Source: Calamus simplicifolius
Taxonomy: Eukaryota > Streptophyta > Magnoliopsida > Arecales > Arecaceae
Length of the DNA: 64,000 nucleotides
Direction of reading: 5' to 3'
NCBI GenBank assembly: GCA_900491605.1
Contig: UESW01001605.1
Coordinates: 387,407 to 451,406, forward strand
In this document: positions 35,955-45,988 of the stretch, one piece after another
How the letters are laid out: every line of letters starts with the position of its first letter
Position numbering within the stretch: the first letter of the stretch is position 1
Program-made: the position numbers and the translations under genes
Notes under the pieces: model-generated
Databases searched by the model: none
What the model saw: the letters and a program-made list of their open reading frames with translations, nothing else
Told to the model about the DNA's origin: nothing

Positions 35955-35971
35955 GGGGGGGGGGGGGGGGG
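35955..35971. repeat. Run of 17 G
   Basis: Uninterrupted G17 after GCGGC, between the G-rich minisatellite and the subterminal repeats. Its length may be unreliable in the assembly. Confidence 0.85.
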
Positions 35972-35999
35972 AAGGATAAATCCCGAGAGAGAAAGAGAG

Positions 36000-36083
36000 A
36001 GAGAGAGAGAGGGGGGGGGGCGTGACTAATATAATTAGGGTAAATCGTTCCGACGCTTTAAAAAGCGTCGACAGGCTTAAATC

Positions 36084-36132
<49 letters not shown>

Positions 36133-36196
36133 CGTGACTAATTTAATTAGGGTAAATCGTTCTGACGCTTTAAAAAGCGTTGGCAGGCTTAAATCT

Positions 36197-36243
<47 letters not shown>

Positions 36244-36330
36244 CCGTGACTAATTTAATTAGGGTAAATCGTTCCGATGCTTTAAAAAGCATCGGCAGGC
36301 TTACTAAATTTCCCATGCTTTCACCAAGCG
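36000..36330. repeat. Right subterminal repeats of CACTA element 1
   Basis: Three tandem units of about 110 bp. Each holds a GA microsatellite, a G run, CGTGACTAAT(A/T)TAATTAGG, GTAAATCGTTC and the inverted motif CGACGCTTTAAAAAGCGTCG (one base varied per copy), then AGGCTTAAATC. A last GATGCTTT/AAAGCATCGG pair and a TTTCACCAAGCGTCG copy follow before the end at 36371. Confidence 0.88.
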
Positions 36331-36371
36331 TCGACAAAAAAGGGTTGCTATATTTAAATTTTAAAGTAGTG

Positions 36372-36784
36372 TATGTTGCTAATCCACATGTCTAAATTAA
36401 CTATTTAGGCTCCTAATGCTCACAACATAATATTTGAAACTTTTAATTTTTAAAATCATGATGCAAAATAAATTCTATCATTCTATCAAGCCTAGTCCCA
36501 AACCTAATTTAGGGCTTAATTATCTTAACATATATTAGCCAAATAGAAAAACAAAATTTTTTCGACAAATTAAAATCATACTGAATCCAAACCTATATCT
36601 CAATATATTGGGCTAAGAATAATATGGGCTCAAAAAATTGAGCCCAACAAGCTCAATGGGCTGAACCAAGGCCCAAAAACATCCTTCCTTCCCTCTCCCT
36701 CCCTACCCCTGCTTCTTCGCTATCTCTCTCTTCTCTTGTACCTATGCTCAGCGCCACCACCGGCCAACCTATTACTGACTGATA
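36372..36784 (+). repeat. LTR-like remnant left of the Tat element
   Basis: AT-rich sequence passing into GGGCTCAAAAAATTGAGCCC and CAAGGCCCAAAAAC, then a CT-rich stretch. This layout (AT-rich, GGGCCCAA block, GC/CT-rich) resembles the middle of the Tekay LTRs, read in the same plus-strand direction, though direct similarity is weak. I take it as a diverged LTR remnant, with low certainty. Confidence 0.35.
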
Positions 36785-37154
36785 CCGGTGGCCACTCCTT
36801 CCTCTCTTTTTCTCTTTCTCTCTCTCTCCTTCTTCTCTACTCCTCTCTAGCGGCAGCCAGCCATCATGGCCGATTGCCTGGCGGCACAGCCGGCCCTCCT
36901 CCGGCCAGCCGGCCCACACCAGATGCCGCCCTGGCGCTGGTCGGGCCACCTCCACGACAGGCCCAGCGCCATCCACCGCCGCCGCCGGCCCCTTCTCCTC
37001 TTCTCTCTTCTTCCTCTCTGCATCTTCTCCCCCGCTTTCTTCCTCACGCCACATCCGGTGGCTTGGTGGCATGGCTGGCCCTCTCCCGGTCGACCAGCCG
37101 CCATCAGACGGCAACCATCACCGGCCGTAGCCGGGCCGGACTGCCCGACGAGCC
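36785..37154 (+). repeat. Direct repeat X, left copy
   Basis: 370 bp running from CCGGTGGCCACTCC through CTCTCTTTTTCTCTTTC, GCCAGCC(A/G)GCCC and GGCTTGGTGGCATGGC to GACTGCCCGACGAGCC. It is repeated as 48060-48436 directly after the far LTR of the Tat element (about 92% identical by eye). Its right end merges into the left Tat LTR over the short shared string CGAGCC. Long frames across it are compositional. Confidence 0.85.
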
Positions 37155-38036
37155 GATTCCTTGGCGATTGAGCTCAACATGGCCCACCTTGACTTCCGTG
37201 TTGGCCACAGCCCATCTAGGCCTTGGTCCCGGTGTTCGCATCAGCCACGACCTATCTCGACCTCTGTGTCGGCTACGACCCACCTCAACTTCCATGTCGG
37301 TCGCGGCCCGTCTAGGCCTTGGTCCCATTGTCGGCATCAGCCACGGCCCATCTCGACCTCCGCATCGGCCATGGCCCATCTCGACCTCCGCGTCAGCTAT
37401 GGCCCACCTTGACTTCCGTGTTGATCGTGGCCCATCTAGGCCTTGGTCTCGGTATCAGCGTCGGCTTCGGTGTCGCCTCGACATTGGCTTCGGTGTCGGC
37501 CTCGGTGTCGGCTTCGGTGTCGGCCTCGGCATCCGTCTCGGCGTCGGCCTCCGGCGGCAGTCATCCATATCCAAGCTACGTGGCCCACTTCCCTCGAGAA
37601 TGACAGACCATGTCACCACAAGCGCGCCCGGCTACGCGCGCGGTGGACGTGCTTCCTCCTGGCATTGCTAACGACGGGTGTGGCCCCACGTTCAGTCCCA
37701 TGACCCATACTTTGTGGCACATTGAAGACCAGAAATTAACAACCGTCCGAAGGGGACTTGACCACGATGGACGAAGGGTAAGAGGGATCCTCGAACAGGT
37801 ATAAAAGGCCTCCATCCCTTAAGGTAGAAAAAAAAGGCTCTATCCAATCATTACAAAGATATCCATCCCTGTTCCCCAAATCACTAACTTAGGCATCGGA
37901 GGGTCCCCATCGGAGTCACCGGTCCGGGACTTTCCTTGCAGGTTCTCAAGCGGAGGAAGGGGTCTCGCCGTTCCCTCAAAGGCCCACGAGAATTTCTGCC
38001 TACTTGACGCTCATTAAAAGTGATCTGGCGGTAACA
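37155..38036 (+). repeat. 5' LTR of Tat element, first ~40 bp missing
   Basis: Matches 47203-48059 from ATTCCTTGGCGATTG to TGATCTGGCGGTAACA. The first 35-40 bp of the other LTR (TGATATGGCCGATCGGG...) are replaced by repeat X. It contains two or three degenerate 60-100 bp repeats with CGGCC(C/G)CATCT(A/C)GGCCTTGG and a run of TCGGTGTCGGCCTCGG-type repeats at 37445-37550. A TATA box is at 37800 and the R/U5 part follows. The 311-codon frame at 36736-37671 is an artefact of this composition. Confidence 0.85.
37800..37806 (+). promoter_or_regulatory. TATA box of Tat 5' LTR
   Basis: TATAAAA in GAACAGGTATAAAAGGCCTC. The same box is in the 3' LTR at 47823. Confidence 0.7.
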
Positions 38037-38037
38037 G

Positions 38038-38055
38038 ATTGGCACGCCAGGAAGG
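38038..38055 (+). other. Presumed primer-binding site of Tat element
   Basis: ATTGGCACGCCAGGAAGG directly after the LTR end (GGCGGTAACA). Position fits a primer-binding site; I could not assign the tRNA with confidence. Confidence 0.6.
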
Positions 38056-38128
38056 GAAGAGTGTGAGTAGCAAGGCGTGTAGGGAAGAAAGTGACCAAGC
38101 TCTCACTCCCTCCTTATCCGAAGAAGAG

Positions 38129-39710
38129 ATGGTGGTAACTCGTGCTCAAGAAGCTTCCACCAGCCTGGCTGGGGGGCAGCCGTCGAGGGCCGAGCAGCCG
38201 GAGGCCCTCCCGCCAATTTATCCTTCACCACTATGCCAAGGTGATAGGGTCACCGCCCTTGCTCAGGAGGTGCGGTCCCTTGCTGCGGTGATTCGGGAAC
38301 TCCAACAACAGTCGGCGGCCGCTCAACCTCTGCCGCCACCCCACTCCTTGGAAGAAGTTGCAGCGTAGCCCAGTCAACAATCCACCCGTGAAGGACAATC
38401 CCGATGGAAGGCTCACCGCCGTCGGGACGTTCCCACCAGAAGGAGGTCTCCTGACAGTCCCTCTCCCTAGCGATCCCGGGACAAGGCCCTGGGGAAGGGT
38501 ATAGCCCGTCGACACCGCCTGTCCTCCCGTCCCCTATCTACCTCGTCAGGAGAGGAGTCCACAGGCGAGAGGATCACCTCCGCGCAGAGAGGCGACTGGA
38601 GGAGCGCTACCGACATTTAGAGGAGCTCGGCCAACAACTGACCGATCAGTCAAAGGAAAAGTATGACAGTCGCCCCCCACTGACAAGGCGGATCATGGAA
38701 GAACCCATCCCTTCCGGATTTCGCCTTCCTCAGCTGGATCCTTACGATGGCACTACCGATCCCCTCGATCACCTGAAAAGTTATAAGGTGCACATGCAGG
38801 TCCAGGGAGCATCGGACGCTCTTCTATGCATTGCTTTCCCAGCAACCCTACGAAAGGCTGCGAGGGCTTGGTATTCCCGTCTACCTCCTCGCAGTATCAG
38901 TTCATTCAGACAGCTGGAGAAGGCTTTTCTCGCACACTTCGATGCAAGCCGACGGATCCCTCGGGTGGCAGACAGCCTCTTTGCCATCCGACAAAAGAGT
39001 GGGAAGACTCTTCGGAACTTCGTTGCCTGGTTCAAGGAGGCGACGATGGAGGTTTACCATCTTGATGACTCGGTGGCCACCTTGGCCTTGAAGCGTGGGC
39101 TCCGCCCTTCCCGCTTCGTGTATTCATTAGACAAGAAGCCCCTGAGCTCGTACGCAGAGTTGTTGAGTCGAGCTCATAAATATATTCGCGCTGATGAGGC
39201 TGACTCCTCTCGACGGAAAACTGAAGAAGGCCCCAGCAAAAAGCAAGTTCGATCAGAGTCTGGAGGGCCTCACACCAAGAAGCCCGAGCCACCTCGCCGA
39301 GCGAACAGTCAGCCACGAACTTTTCCCCTAGGTGAGTGTTACACCCCTCTGTTAGCCCCGATTTCCACATTCTTATGGAAATCGAGGGTGAGCCCTATCT
39401 CAAGCGGCCCATGCCCCTGAAGCCTGGGGTTCCTCGCAACAAAAACCTACATTGTGGTTTCCATCGAGATCACGACCACGACACAGAATACTGCCGACAG
39501 CTGAAGAAGGCCATAGAGGAGCTCATCCAGCAAGGGCACCTCGGTCAGTTTGTCCGGAGACGAAATCCAATGGCAACAGGCCCTTCGGCGCCACCCACTC
39601 AGCAAGCCAATGTTGACAACACCCCGACTGGGAAGACTGTGGCGATGATCTCCTGGGGAGCGGGGGCACCTCAAAAAGACATCGGGGGGGTGAGCGAGAT
39701 AACATTGTAA
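38129..39710 (+). pseudogene. Gag of Tat element
   Basis: The likely start is ATG 38129 (MVVTRAQEASTSLAGGQ). A TAG at 38366-38368 and a frame change lead to EERYRHLEELGQQLTDQSKE, PIPSGFRLPQLDPYDGTTDP, YKVHMQVQGASDALLCIAFP, AARAWYSRLPPRSISSFRQL, FAIRQKSGKTLRNFVAWFKE and ELLSRAHKYIRADEADSSRR, the capsid part (retrotransposon gag family). Another shift near 39345 gives PMPLKPGVPRNKNLHCGFHR and HDHDTEYCRQLKKAIEEL, the conserved Tat gag C-terminus with Cys/His residues. It would form the particle that packages element RNA. The breaks prevent a full protein. Confidence 0.88.
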
Positions 39711-39715
39711 TCCCT

Positions 39716-40060
39716 TTCTCTGAAAGAGATTTAGAGAGGGTAGATAACCCAAATGATGAAAGCATCGTTGTATCCATGATGATTGCTAAACATCCTGTAA
39801 AGAGAATATTAGTTGATAGTGGAAGCTCGGCCGATATTCTGACGTATGATGTTTTGTTTGTATGAACTTGCTTTTGGATTCTCTTCGGCCAGTGACGACA
39901 CCCCTCCTTGGCTTCACCGAAGATGCGGTGAAAGTTGAGGGAGAAATTACTCTCCCCGTCATGGCTGGAACTTCACCCCACCAGAGCACGATCTTCATAA
40001 AGTTCCTGGTGGTGAGAGTTCCTCTTGCATATAAATCTGCTGGATGCCATTATCTCGACA
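39716..40060 (+). pseudogene. Protease of Tat element
   Basis: Reads FSERDLERVDNPNDESIVVS, then MMIAKHPVKRILVDSGSSAD with the active-site DSG, and ILTYDVLF followed by a stop near 39862. A frame change continues as LDSLRPVTTPLLGFTEDAV and GEITLPVMAGTSPHQSTIFI. The active site is intact but the domain is split. Confidence 0.85.
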
Positions 40061-41340
40061 AAGAGGTTGCTGGTCAGGTTCCCCACTCGTCACGGATCGG
40101 GGAAATGCGGGGCGAAAGAAGCCCGGTGTCCCTCTGCTACCACACGACCCCTAGCCTTCAGTCAGCAATTCCCTCGCCGACTTCTGAATTGACGGATCCG
40201 AGAGAGGCCGAGAAGAGGGGGGAACCGGCGGGACATCTGTTGACTTTTCCCTTAGGAGAGGACCCGACGAGAACCATCCAGATCGGGGCCTCTCTCCCTG
40301 AGGAGGAAAGGAGTCGGCTCCTCGGTTTCCTCCGAGCCAACGCCGATATTTTTGCATGGGCACCGACCGACATGCCAGGTATACCAGCCAAGGTAATTAC
40401 TCATAAACTTAACATCAAATCTAATTGTAGGGCGGTCCGGAAAAAGAAGAGAAGCTTCGCCCCCGAGCGCCAGAAAGCTGTTGACGAGGAGGTCCGTAAA
40501 CTGATCGCCGCGGCCACATTCGGGAGGTCTATTATCCCGATTGGTTGGCCAACGTAGTGATGGTACAGAAAGCCAATGGAAGCTGGAGGATATGTGTCGA
40601 TTTCACTGATCTCAACAAAGCCTGCCCCAAGGACAGCTCCCGCTCCCCAGGATCGATCAGTTAGTGGATGCCACTTCCGGTCACGAGACTCTCAGCTTCA
40701 TGGATGCATTCTCGGGGTACAACCAGATCAGAATGGAGCCTTCAGATGAAGAAGCCACCTCCTTCGTGACCGAAAAGGGGATCTACTGCTATAAAGTCAT
40801 GCCCTTCGGGTTGAAAAATGCCGGGGCTACATACCAAAGATTGATGAATAAGGTCTTCGAAGGGTCAAATCGGGTGCAACATGGAAGTATATGTAGACGA
40901 CATGCTGACCAAAAGCATCCGAGCTGGCGACCACCTATCTGACCTAATGGAGACCTTCAGCAACCTTCGTCGGTTTCAGATGAGGCTGAATCCCCAAAAA
41001 TGTGTCTTCGGAGTCGCAGCAGGCAAATTCCTAGGATTCATGGTGACACAACGAGGAATAGAGGCGAACCCGGACAAGATCCAAGCTATCCTAGATATGA
41101 GGCCGCCGATGAATAAAAAGGAAATCCAGTGCCTAACCGGAAGACTAGCAGCTCTGAGTCCGCTTCCTATCTAGATCGGCTGAGCGGAGCCTCCCCTTCT
41201 TCAAAGCCTTGCGAAAAGTCAACACCTTCGAATGGACGGATGATTGCCAAAAGGCCTTTGAGGAGCTGAAGAATTTCCTATCGACTCCGCCGCTACTGTC
41301 GAAACCGATGGAGGGAGAAAACCTCTTTTGTACCTGGCCG
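40061..41340 (+). pseudogene. Reverse transcriptase of Tat element
   Basis: The region before RT has FLRANADIFAWAPTDMPGI and HKLNIKSNCRAVRKKKR. A shift near 40525 is followed by EVYYPDWLANVVMVQKANGS, WRICVDFTDLNKACPKDS, another small loss near 40640, then SFMDAFSGYNQIRMEPSDEE, YKVMPFGLKNAGATYQRLMN and, after a further shift near 40880, MEVYVDDMLTKSIRAGDHLS with the YVDD catalytic pair. GKFLGFMVTQRGIEANPDKI, LTGRLAALS and FEWTDDCQKAFEELKNFLST close the domain. All key Asp residues are present. Four or more indels separate the frames. Confidence 0.9.
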
Positions 41341-41735
41341 CTTCTCAGGAGGCTGTCAGTTTGGTCCTCGTCTAGATAGACACTGAAGGATCGCAAAAGC
41401 CGGTATATTACACCAGAAAAGTGCTCCATGAAGCGGAGACCAGGTACACCAAAACGAAAAAATTATTTTCGCGCTAATAGTGTCGGCTCAACGTCTCAGG
41501 CCTTATTTCCAAGCCCACTCAATCATAGTGCTGACGGACCAGCCCCTGAGGACAATCTTATCCCGCCCTGATACCTCCGGTCGGCTGGCAAAGTGGGCGC
41601 TCAAGTTGGGAGAATTCGACCTGACCTTCGAACCAAGGTCGAGTATGAAGTCCCAAGTTTTGGCGGATTTCCTGGTTGAGTGCACCTGGACCGATGAGCA
41701 GACCAGGGAAGCCCGTCGAAACCCCTGGAAGCGTC
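41341..41735 (+). pseudogene. First RNase H domain of Tat element
   Basis: Reads LAASQEAVSLVLV, a TAG near 41374, KPVYYTRKVLHEAETRYTKT and, in the next frame, SAQRLRPYFQAHSIIVLTDQ, PLRTILSRPDTSGRLAKWAL and DFLVECTW. This is the degenerate Ty3-type RNase H that in Tat elements precedes the second, archaeal-type domain. Confidence 0.85.
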
Positions 41736-42085
41736 GACCACGGATGCGAGGAAGGATTGGATCCTTCATGTGGACGGGCATCAAACTCTCAAGGGAGTGG
41801 TGCCGGATCATTCTCGCCGGTCCCGACAGTGTAACGATTGAGTATGCCCTCCGTTTCCTCTTTCCCACCACGAACAATCAAGCCGAGTACGAAGCCTTGT
41901 TGGCCGGGATGAGGCTCGCCAGAGAACTTAAAGTGGAGCATCTCAGAGCATATACCGACTCCCAACTCATCTCGGGGCAAATCGCGGGGAGTATGAAGCT
42001 CGGGATCCTATCATGTCCGATACTTGGAGAAGGTCCAGTCGAGTCCCTCCTCTTCGCCCATTTCTGTGTCAGCTATGTTCCCTAG
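41736..42085 (+). pseudogene. Second (archaeal-type) RNase H of Tat element
   Basis: In alternating frames it reads DWILHVDGHQTLKGSGAG, IILAGPDSVTIEYALRFLFP, TTNNQAEYEALLAGMRLARE and VEHLRAYTDSQLISGQIAGS. The Asp of HVDG, the Glu of AEYEAL and the Asp of YTDSQ are the expected metal-binding residues. Dual RNase H is a hallmark of the Tat branch. A frame change near 41795 and a stop near 42085 interrupt it. Confidence 0.88.
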
Positions 42086-43449
42086 GAAGAGAATGCTCGG
42101 GCCGACGCGTTGTCCCACCTGGCCACCTCGGCCGATGAAACCTTGGGGAGGACTTACGTAGAGCATTTGCTAGTCCCGAGCATCGAGGCGGCGGAGGAGG
42201 CCCTGCCAGTTGAACAGAGGCCTTCTTGGATGGACGCCTATGTCCAATATCTCACTGATGGTGTCCTCCCCAATGACCCTTCCAAGGCCAAACTCCTCAA
42301 GTGGCGAGCTTCCAAATTCCTAATAATGGATGGATGCCTGTATCGAGGTCCTTCTCGTATCCCCTCCTCAAGTGTGTCGGTCCCGCTGAGGCCGATTACA
42401 TCCTCCGCAAATTCATGAAGGCGCATGGGGAACCATCTGGGGGCAGAGCCCTAGCATATAAAGCCCTCCGTCAAGGCTATTATTGGCTAACCATGCAGGA
42501 AGACGCGGCCGAATTGGTGCGAAAATGCGACAGCTGCCAACGTCACGCCAACATCCAGCGGCAGCCCACTTCTCACTTGAATCCCATCTCTGCTCCATGG
42601 CCCTTCGCCCAATGGGGGATGGAAATTTTGGGACCATTTCCTCCTGCCTCCGGTCAACAGAGGTTTTTGCTAGTCGCTATCAACCACTTCACCAAATGGG
42701 TGGAGGCCGAAGCTCTAGCCAAAATAACCGAAGCTAGAGTGAGAGCTTTCTTTTGAAGTCCATAATATGTCGTTTTGGACTTCCCAACACTCTCATCACA
42801 GATAACGGCCGACAGTTTGATAACGCCCCCTTCAGAGAATTTTGTAATGAATTAGGAATCAATCAGAGATTCACCTCTGTCGGACACCCACAGACCAACG
42901 GAGTGGCTGAATCAATTAATCGTACAATTCTACAAGGTTTTTGGACACGGCTTGATGACTTTAAAGGAATATGGGTGGAGGAGCTTCCCCAGGTCCTGTG
43001 GGCCTATCATACGACCTCGAGAAATCCCACCGTGAAACCCTGTTCAGTCTGGTTTTCGGATCTGAGGCCATCATTCCTATGGAAATCGGGGTCCCCAGAC
43101 CTCCAGTGGAAGCCTACAATGAAGAAGACAACTCGGCCCAACTGAGGGCCAATTTGGATCTCATCGAGGAGATGCGCGACTGAGCACGGATCAAGATGGC
43201 CGCTTATCGACAAAGGACGGCAAGGTATTACAACGCCCGCGTTAGACCCCGACGTTCCGTCCCGGGGACTTGGTCCTCCGAAGGGCTGAGATTTCGAGGC
43301 CAACGGAGGGAGGAAAGTTATCACCTAATTGGGAGGGGCCCTACCGGGTTGCGGAGGCCCTTCACCGAGGAGCTTACCAACTCGAGGAACTCAGCGGGAG
43401 GCCGATCCCACGAACTTGGAATTCTAACAACCTTCGCCGGTACTACTAG
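42086..43449 (+). pseudogene. Integrase of Tat element
   Basis: The zinc-binding part is ILRKFMKAHGEPSGGRALAY and LVRKCDSCQRHANIQRQPT. The core reads PWPFAQWGMEILGPFPPASG (Glu where the first catalytic Asp is usual), FGLPNTLITDNGRQFDNAPF with the second Asp, and GHPQTNGVAESINRTILQGF with the Glu. The C-terminal part, in a new frame, is PRRFRPGDLVLRRAE-like, SPNWEGPYRVAEALHRGAYQ and PIPRTWNSNNLRRYY, then TAG. It would insert cDNA into the genome. Breaks near 42400, 42755, 43050 and 43255 disable it. Confidence 0.9.
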
Positions 43450-43564
43450 TGACGTGCTCAACTGAATGGTTGTAGGTTCGGATACTCCACTCCTTCAAAT
43501 TATTTAAATGAAAATGCACTTCTCATGCATCATTTCGCATTACCTCTTTGTCCTACGATCATGT

Positions 43565-43835
43565 CACCAAAGCCCGACTACCGTGTTGGCACAAAAGCCC
43601 GACTCCCGCGTCGGCACAAAAGCCCGACTCCTGCGTCGGCATAAAAGCTCGACTCCCGCATCGACACCAAAGCCCGACTTTCGTGTCGGCACTAAAGCCC
43701 GACTACCGTCGGCACTAAAGCCCGACTACCGCATCGGCACAAAAGCTCGACTCCCGCATCGACACCAAAGCCCGACTACCGCGTCGGCACAAAAGCTCGA
43801 CTCCCGCGTCGACACCAAAGCCCGACTCCTGCGCC
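43565..43835. repeat. 24-bp tandem array after Tat integrase
   Basis: Eleven units of about 19-26 bp with the consensus AAAGCCCGACTCCCGCGTCG followed by GCAC. Each unit has a short inverted pair CGAC/GTCG. Tandem arrays in the 3' untranslated part are known from Tat elements such as Ogre and Retand and have been proposed as seeds of satellites. Confidence 0.9.
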
Positions 43836-43929
43836 TGCACAGAACCCAAGTTCCGGTATTACACCCTGAACCCGATCACAGCACCCTCAGATCACCCCTT
43901 GGGGTTGGAATACCCTGGGCCCGGTTGTG

Positions 43930-44444
43930 ACAACCCCAGATCGCTGCTCTTCGGGGTCAAGAGGGTCCCTGGCACGATATTGGATCACTCCCACGGTATC
44001 GCTCCAAATGCCTATCGACGGAACAACGCATGAAACATGCTAACAAGGCCACATCATAGGGTCTCTCAACAAAACAACGGCAAAAGATCGGAATCACAAG
44101 GCCATTTAGCTCGTCAGCAACCTGACATCGATGGTCAAGAATCAACGCATACCGATCCCAGAACGTCCCTACTTAGACTATAAGAGGCCTCGTTCTGGCC
44201 GGGCTGGTGTGATTCGTGCAATTCCTACGAACGCGAATAGACCATGATGAGCTAGTGGCTTGGAAAGCTAAGCATCGATAGCGTAAAAAGAGAAAAAAGA
44301 AGAGTAGGGGGATCGACAATTCTAACACAAATGTCAAAGGATGTTCTCTTTTCATTGATTAGCTAAACTTTTACAAAATGCCAACCATAGTCGGACTTGA
44401 ATACATTGTAAAAAAAAGAAAGATCCAAGACCGCAGGCGGGGCT
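43930..44444. other. Tat 3' non-coding segment
   Basis: Between the tandem array and the antisense gene. No frame or motif of note. It holds the presumed 3' untranslated region of the antisense gene. Confidence 0.5.
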
Positions 44445-45912
44445 TCAGTCCTTCGCTGGAGCAGTGTCGGCTAGGGGGGTGGTATCATCGGCCGGAGCGG
44501 AACCTTGGTGAACATCTTTACCCTCGAGGTCTCCTTCTTCAGGTTCTAAATCTTTAAGGCCTTCGACACCAAAGACCTTCATTGCCTTGTCTCGGCAGCA
44601 ATGAAAACCCTGAAGATAGGCGTTGGCTCCCATTTCGGCCACCTCCTCAATGAAGACCGGGGAATTCCGGTAGTTCTCCATGGCTTTCTTCCCCGCCTCG
44701 GACACCTCATTGGTAAAGGCTGGAGAGTTCCGGTAGTTTTCCACGGATTTCCCAGCCACCTCAGCCATTTTCTCCACAGCAGCCCGAGCCGCCGCTTCGG
44801 CCTCGGCTGCCCTCTTATCGGCGGCTTTCACTGCCTCCGCAGCCTTAGTAGTTTTGATGTCAGCCAGGCGGGCCACTTCCTTGGCGATTTCAATTTTCTC
44901 CTTGAAAGATCTTAGCTCGGATTTCGCCGCTTCGAGTTGGCTCTTGACGTTGGCCAATTCCGCCTCGACGGCAATCAACTTCCCCTCGGCGGTGAGAGCG
45001 CGCTCGAGGGCCTTGCGCATCTGTTGTTGCGCTGTTGTCGTTTTGTCCTACGCTTGAGACCAGACTATTTCGAGCCTCTCCGCTTCTCCAGCCTGAGTTA
45101 ACTTGAGAGCGTCTTCAGCTTTCGTAACTCGATCTCGGTACTCAAAGGCTTCTCATCGGTAGCGATCGAGTCGACGCTCCCGCTGGTGAAAGGGCTTGGG
45201 TATGGTTGAAGATGTTTACCATCTACACATCCAGGCCAATGTCAGTTACCTAAAGTAGACACATAGAAAACGAACAGGATTAGAATGTAAACGGCTGCTT
45301 ACCCGGAGCATGGCCGTCTGACCGTCTTTGAAGAGGATTCGAGAGTTGGTCCGGATTATCTCCTCGAATCGCAGGAGTGGATGCCGCTGACAGCAGCTTC
45401 TCGGCGAGGTGGGGGTGGTTCATAAGAGACGGCCGCAAGGAAACCAGTCCCATCCTGCCCCCTATGGGCTCGGATGCGGTGCTGCGGGCCTCGTAGCCGA
45501 CGACGGTCTTCTGCCTCTTATCAATCGATGCCTCTGCTGGCTTGAGGATCATCCCTCGGGGCCGGCCCGGTAGTCGGTGGATCCGGGCGCTCGATCGACT
45601 GGCTGACATGAGCCCTTGACTCCTCGGGTGGCGTACCCACGATCCGGTTAGCAGACTCCGATGGGGGCAACTATGCGGGAGATCGCCACGGTGGCAGCGG
45701 AGTAGGCGACCGTCGTGGAGGCCATGGCGGTGATTGCACAGGAGATCGACGAGGAGGGGGCGATGGAGTAGGAAGCTTGGGGACATCCCGGGAGGCAGGT
45801 GGCGATTGGGATCAAGGCCTTTTTCTCGATCCCTCAGCTCCATCATTTTGCCCCTTTCTCTTCTTAATGGAAGCCTTGTGAAAAGCCTTGGCCGGGATGG
45901 TGATCTTCATAG
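44445..45912 (-). pseudogene. Antisense gene of Tat element, 3' exons (coiled coil)
   Basis: Exon 2 starts after TTTCGTGCAG at 45912 and continues exon 1 in frame as AMKITIPAKAFHKASIKKRK and GQNDGAEGSRKRP, then a TGA at 45812-45814. Beyond it a Pro/Ser/Arg-rich stretch is readable in shifting frames to about 45280. The last exon (45020-44445 and upstream) reads RDRVTKAEDALKLTQAGEAE and MRKALERALTAEGKLIAVEA, a long Ala/Glu/Lys-rich coiled coil with two ENYRNSP(A/V)F repeats, then VFGVEGLKDLEPEEGDLEGK and a stop. No catalytic motif is seen. Several stops show it is now broken. Confidence 0.65.
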
Positions 45913-45988
45913 CTGCACGAAAATGAATGTGCTAAAAAAAAGAGAGAGGGGATCGAAAGGAAAATGTCATCTTTAAAGAGGCCCTCAC

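Larger units (their letters stand above)
25311..36371 (-). mobile_element. CACTA (En/Spm) DNA transposon, 11 kb
   Basis: The left end is CACTACAGTAAATTTAAG. The right end on the opposite strand is CACTACTTTAAAATTTAAAT. Both are followed by subterminal copies of GACGCTTT-AAAGCGTCG, the arrangement of plant CACTA elements. A TnpA-type gene reads on the minus strand near the left end, and a GC-rich promoter-like region lies inside the right end. No 3-bp target duplication is visible (TCA left, TAT right), so one flank may have changed. A TNP2-type transposase was not found, though a 652-base gap hides part. The element is probably non-autonomous. Confidence 0.8.

Noticed and set aside
25308..36374. 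3-bp target duplication for CACTA element 1
   Set aside because: Flanks are TCA and TAT. They do not match, so no duplication is claimed.
36736..37671. 311-codon plus-strand frame
   Set aside because: It spans repeat X, the junction and part of a Tat LTR. Composition is extreme (Pro, Arg, Ser rich) and the companion LTR does not keep the same frame, so it is not a gene.
43508..43930. 140-codon frame with Lys-Ala/Pro-Asp repeats
   Set aside because: Translation of the 24-bp tandem array; unit lengths vary and do not keep the frame.
45280..45846. 188-codon minus-strand frame
   Set aside because: Overlaps the Pro/Ser-rich middle of the Tat antisense gene in a shifted frame. Treated as part of that broken gene and not as a separate one.
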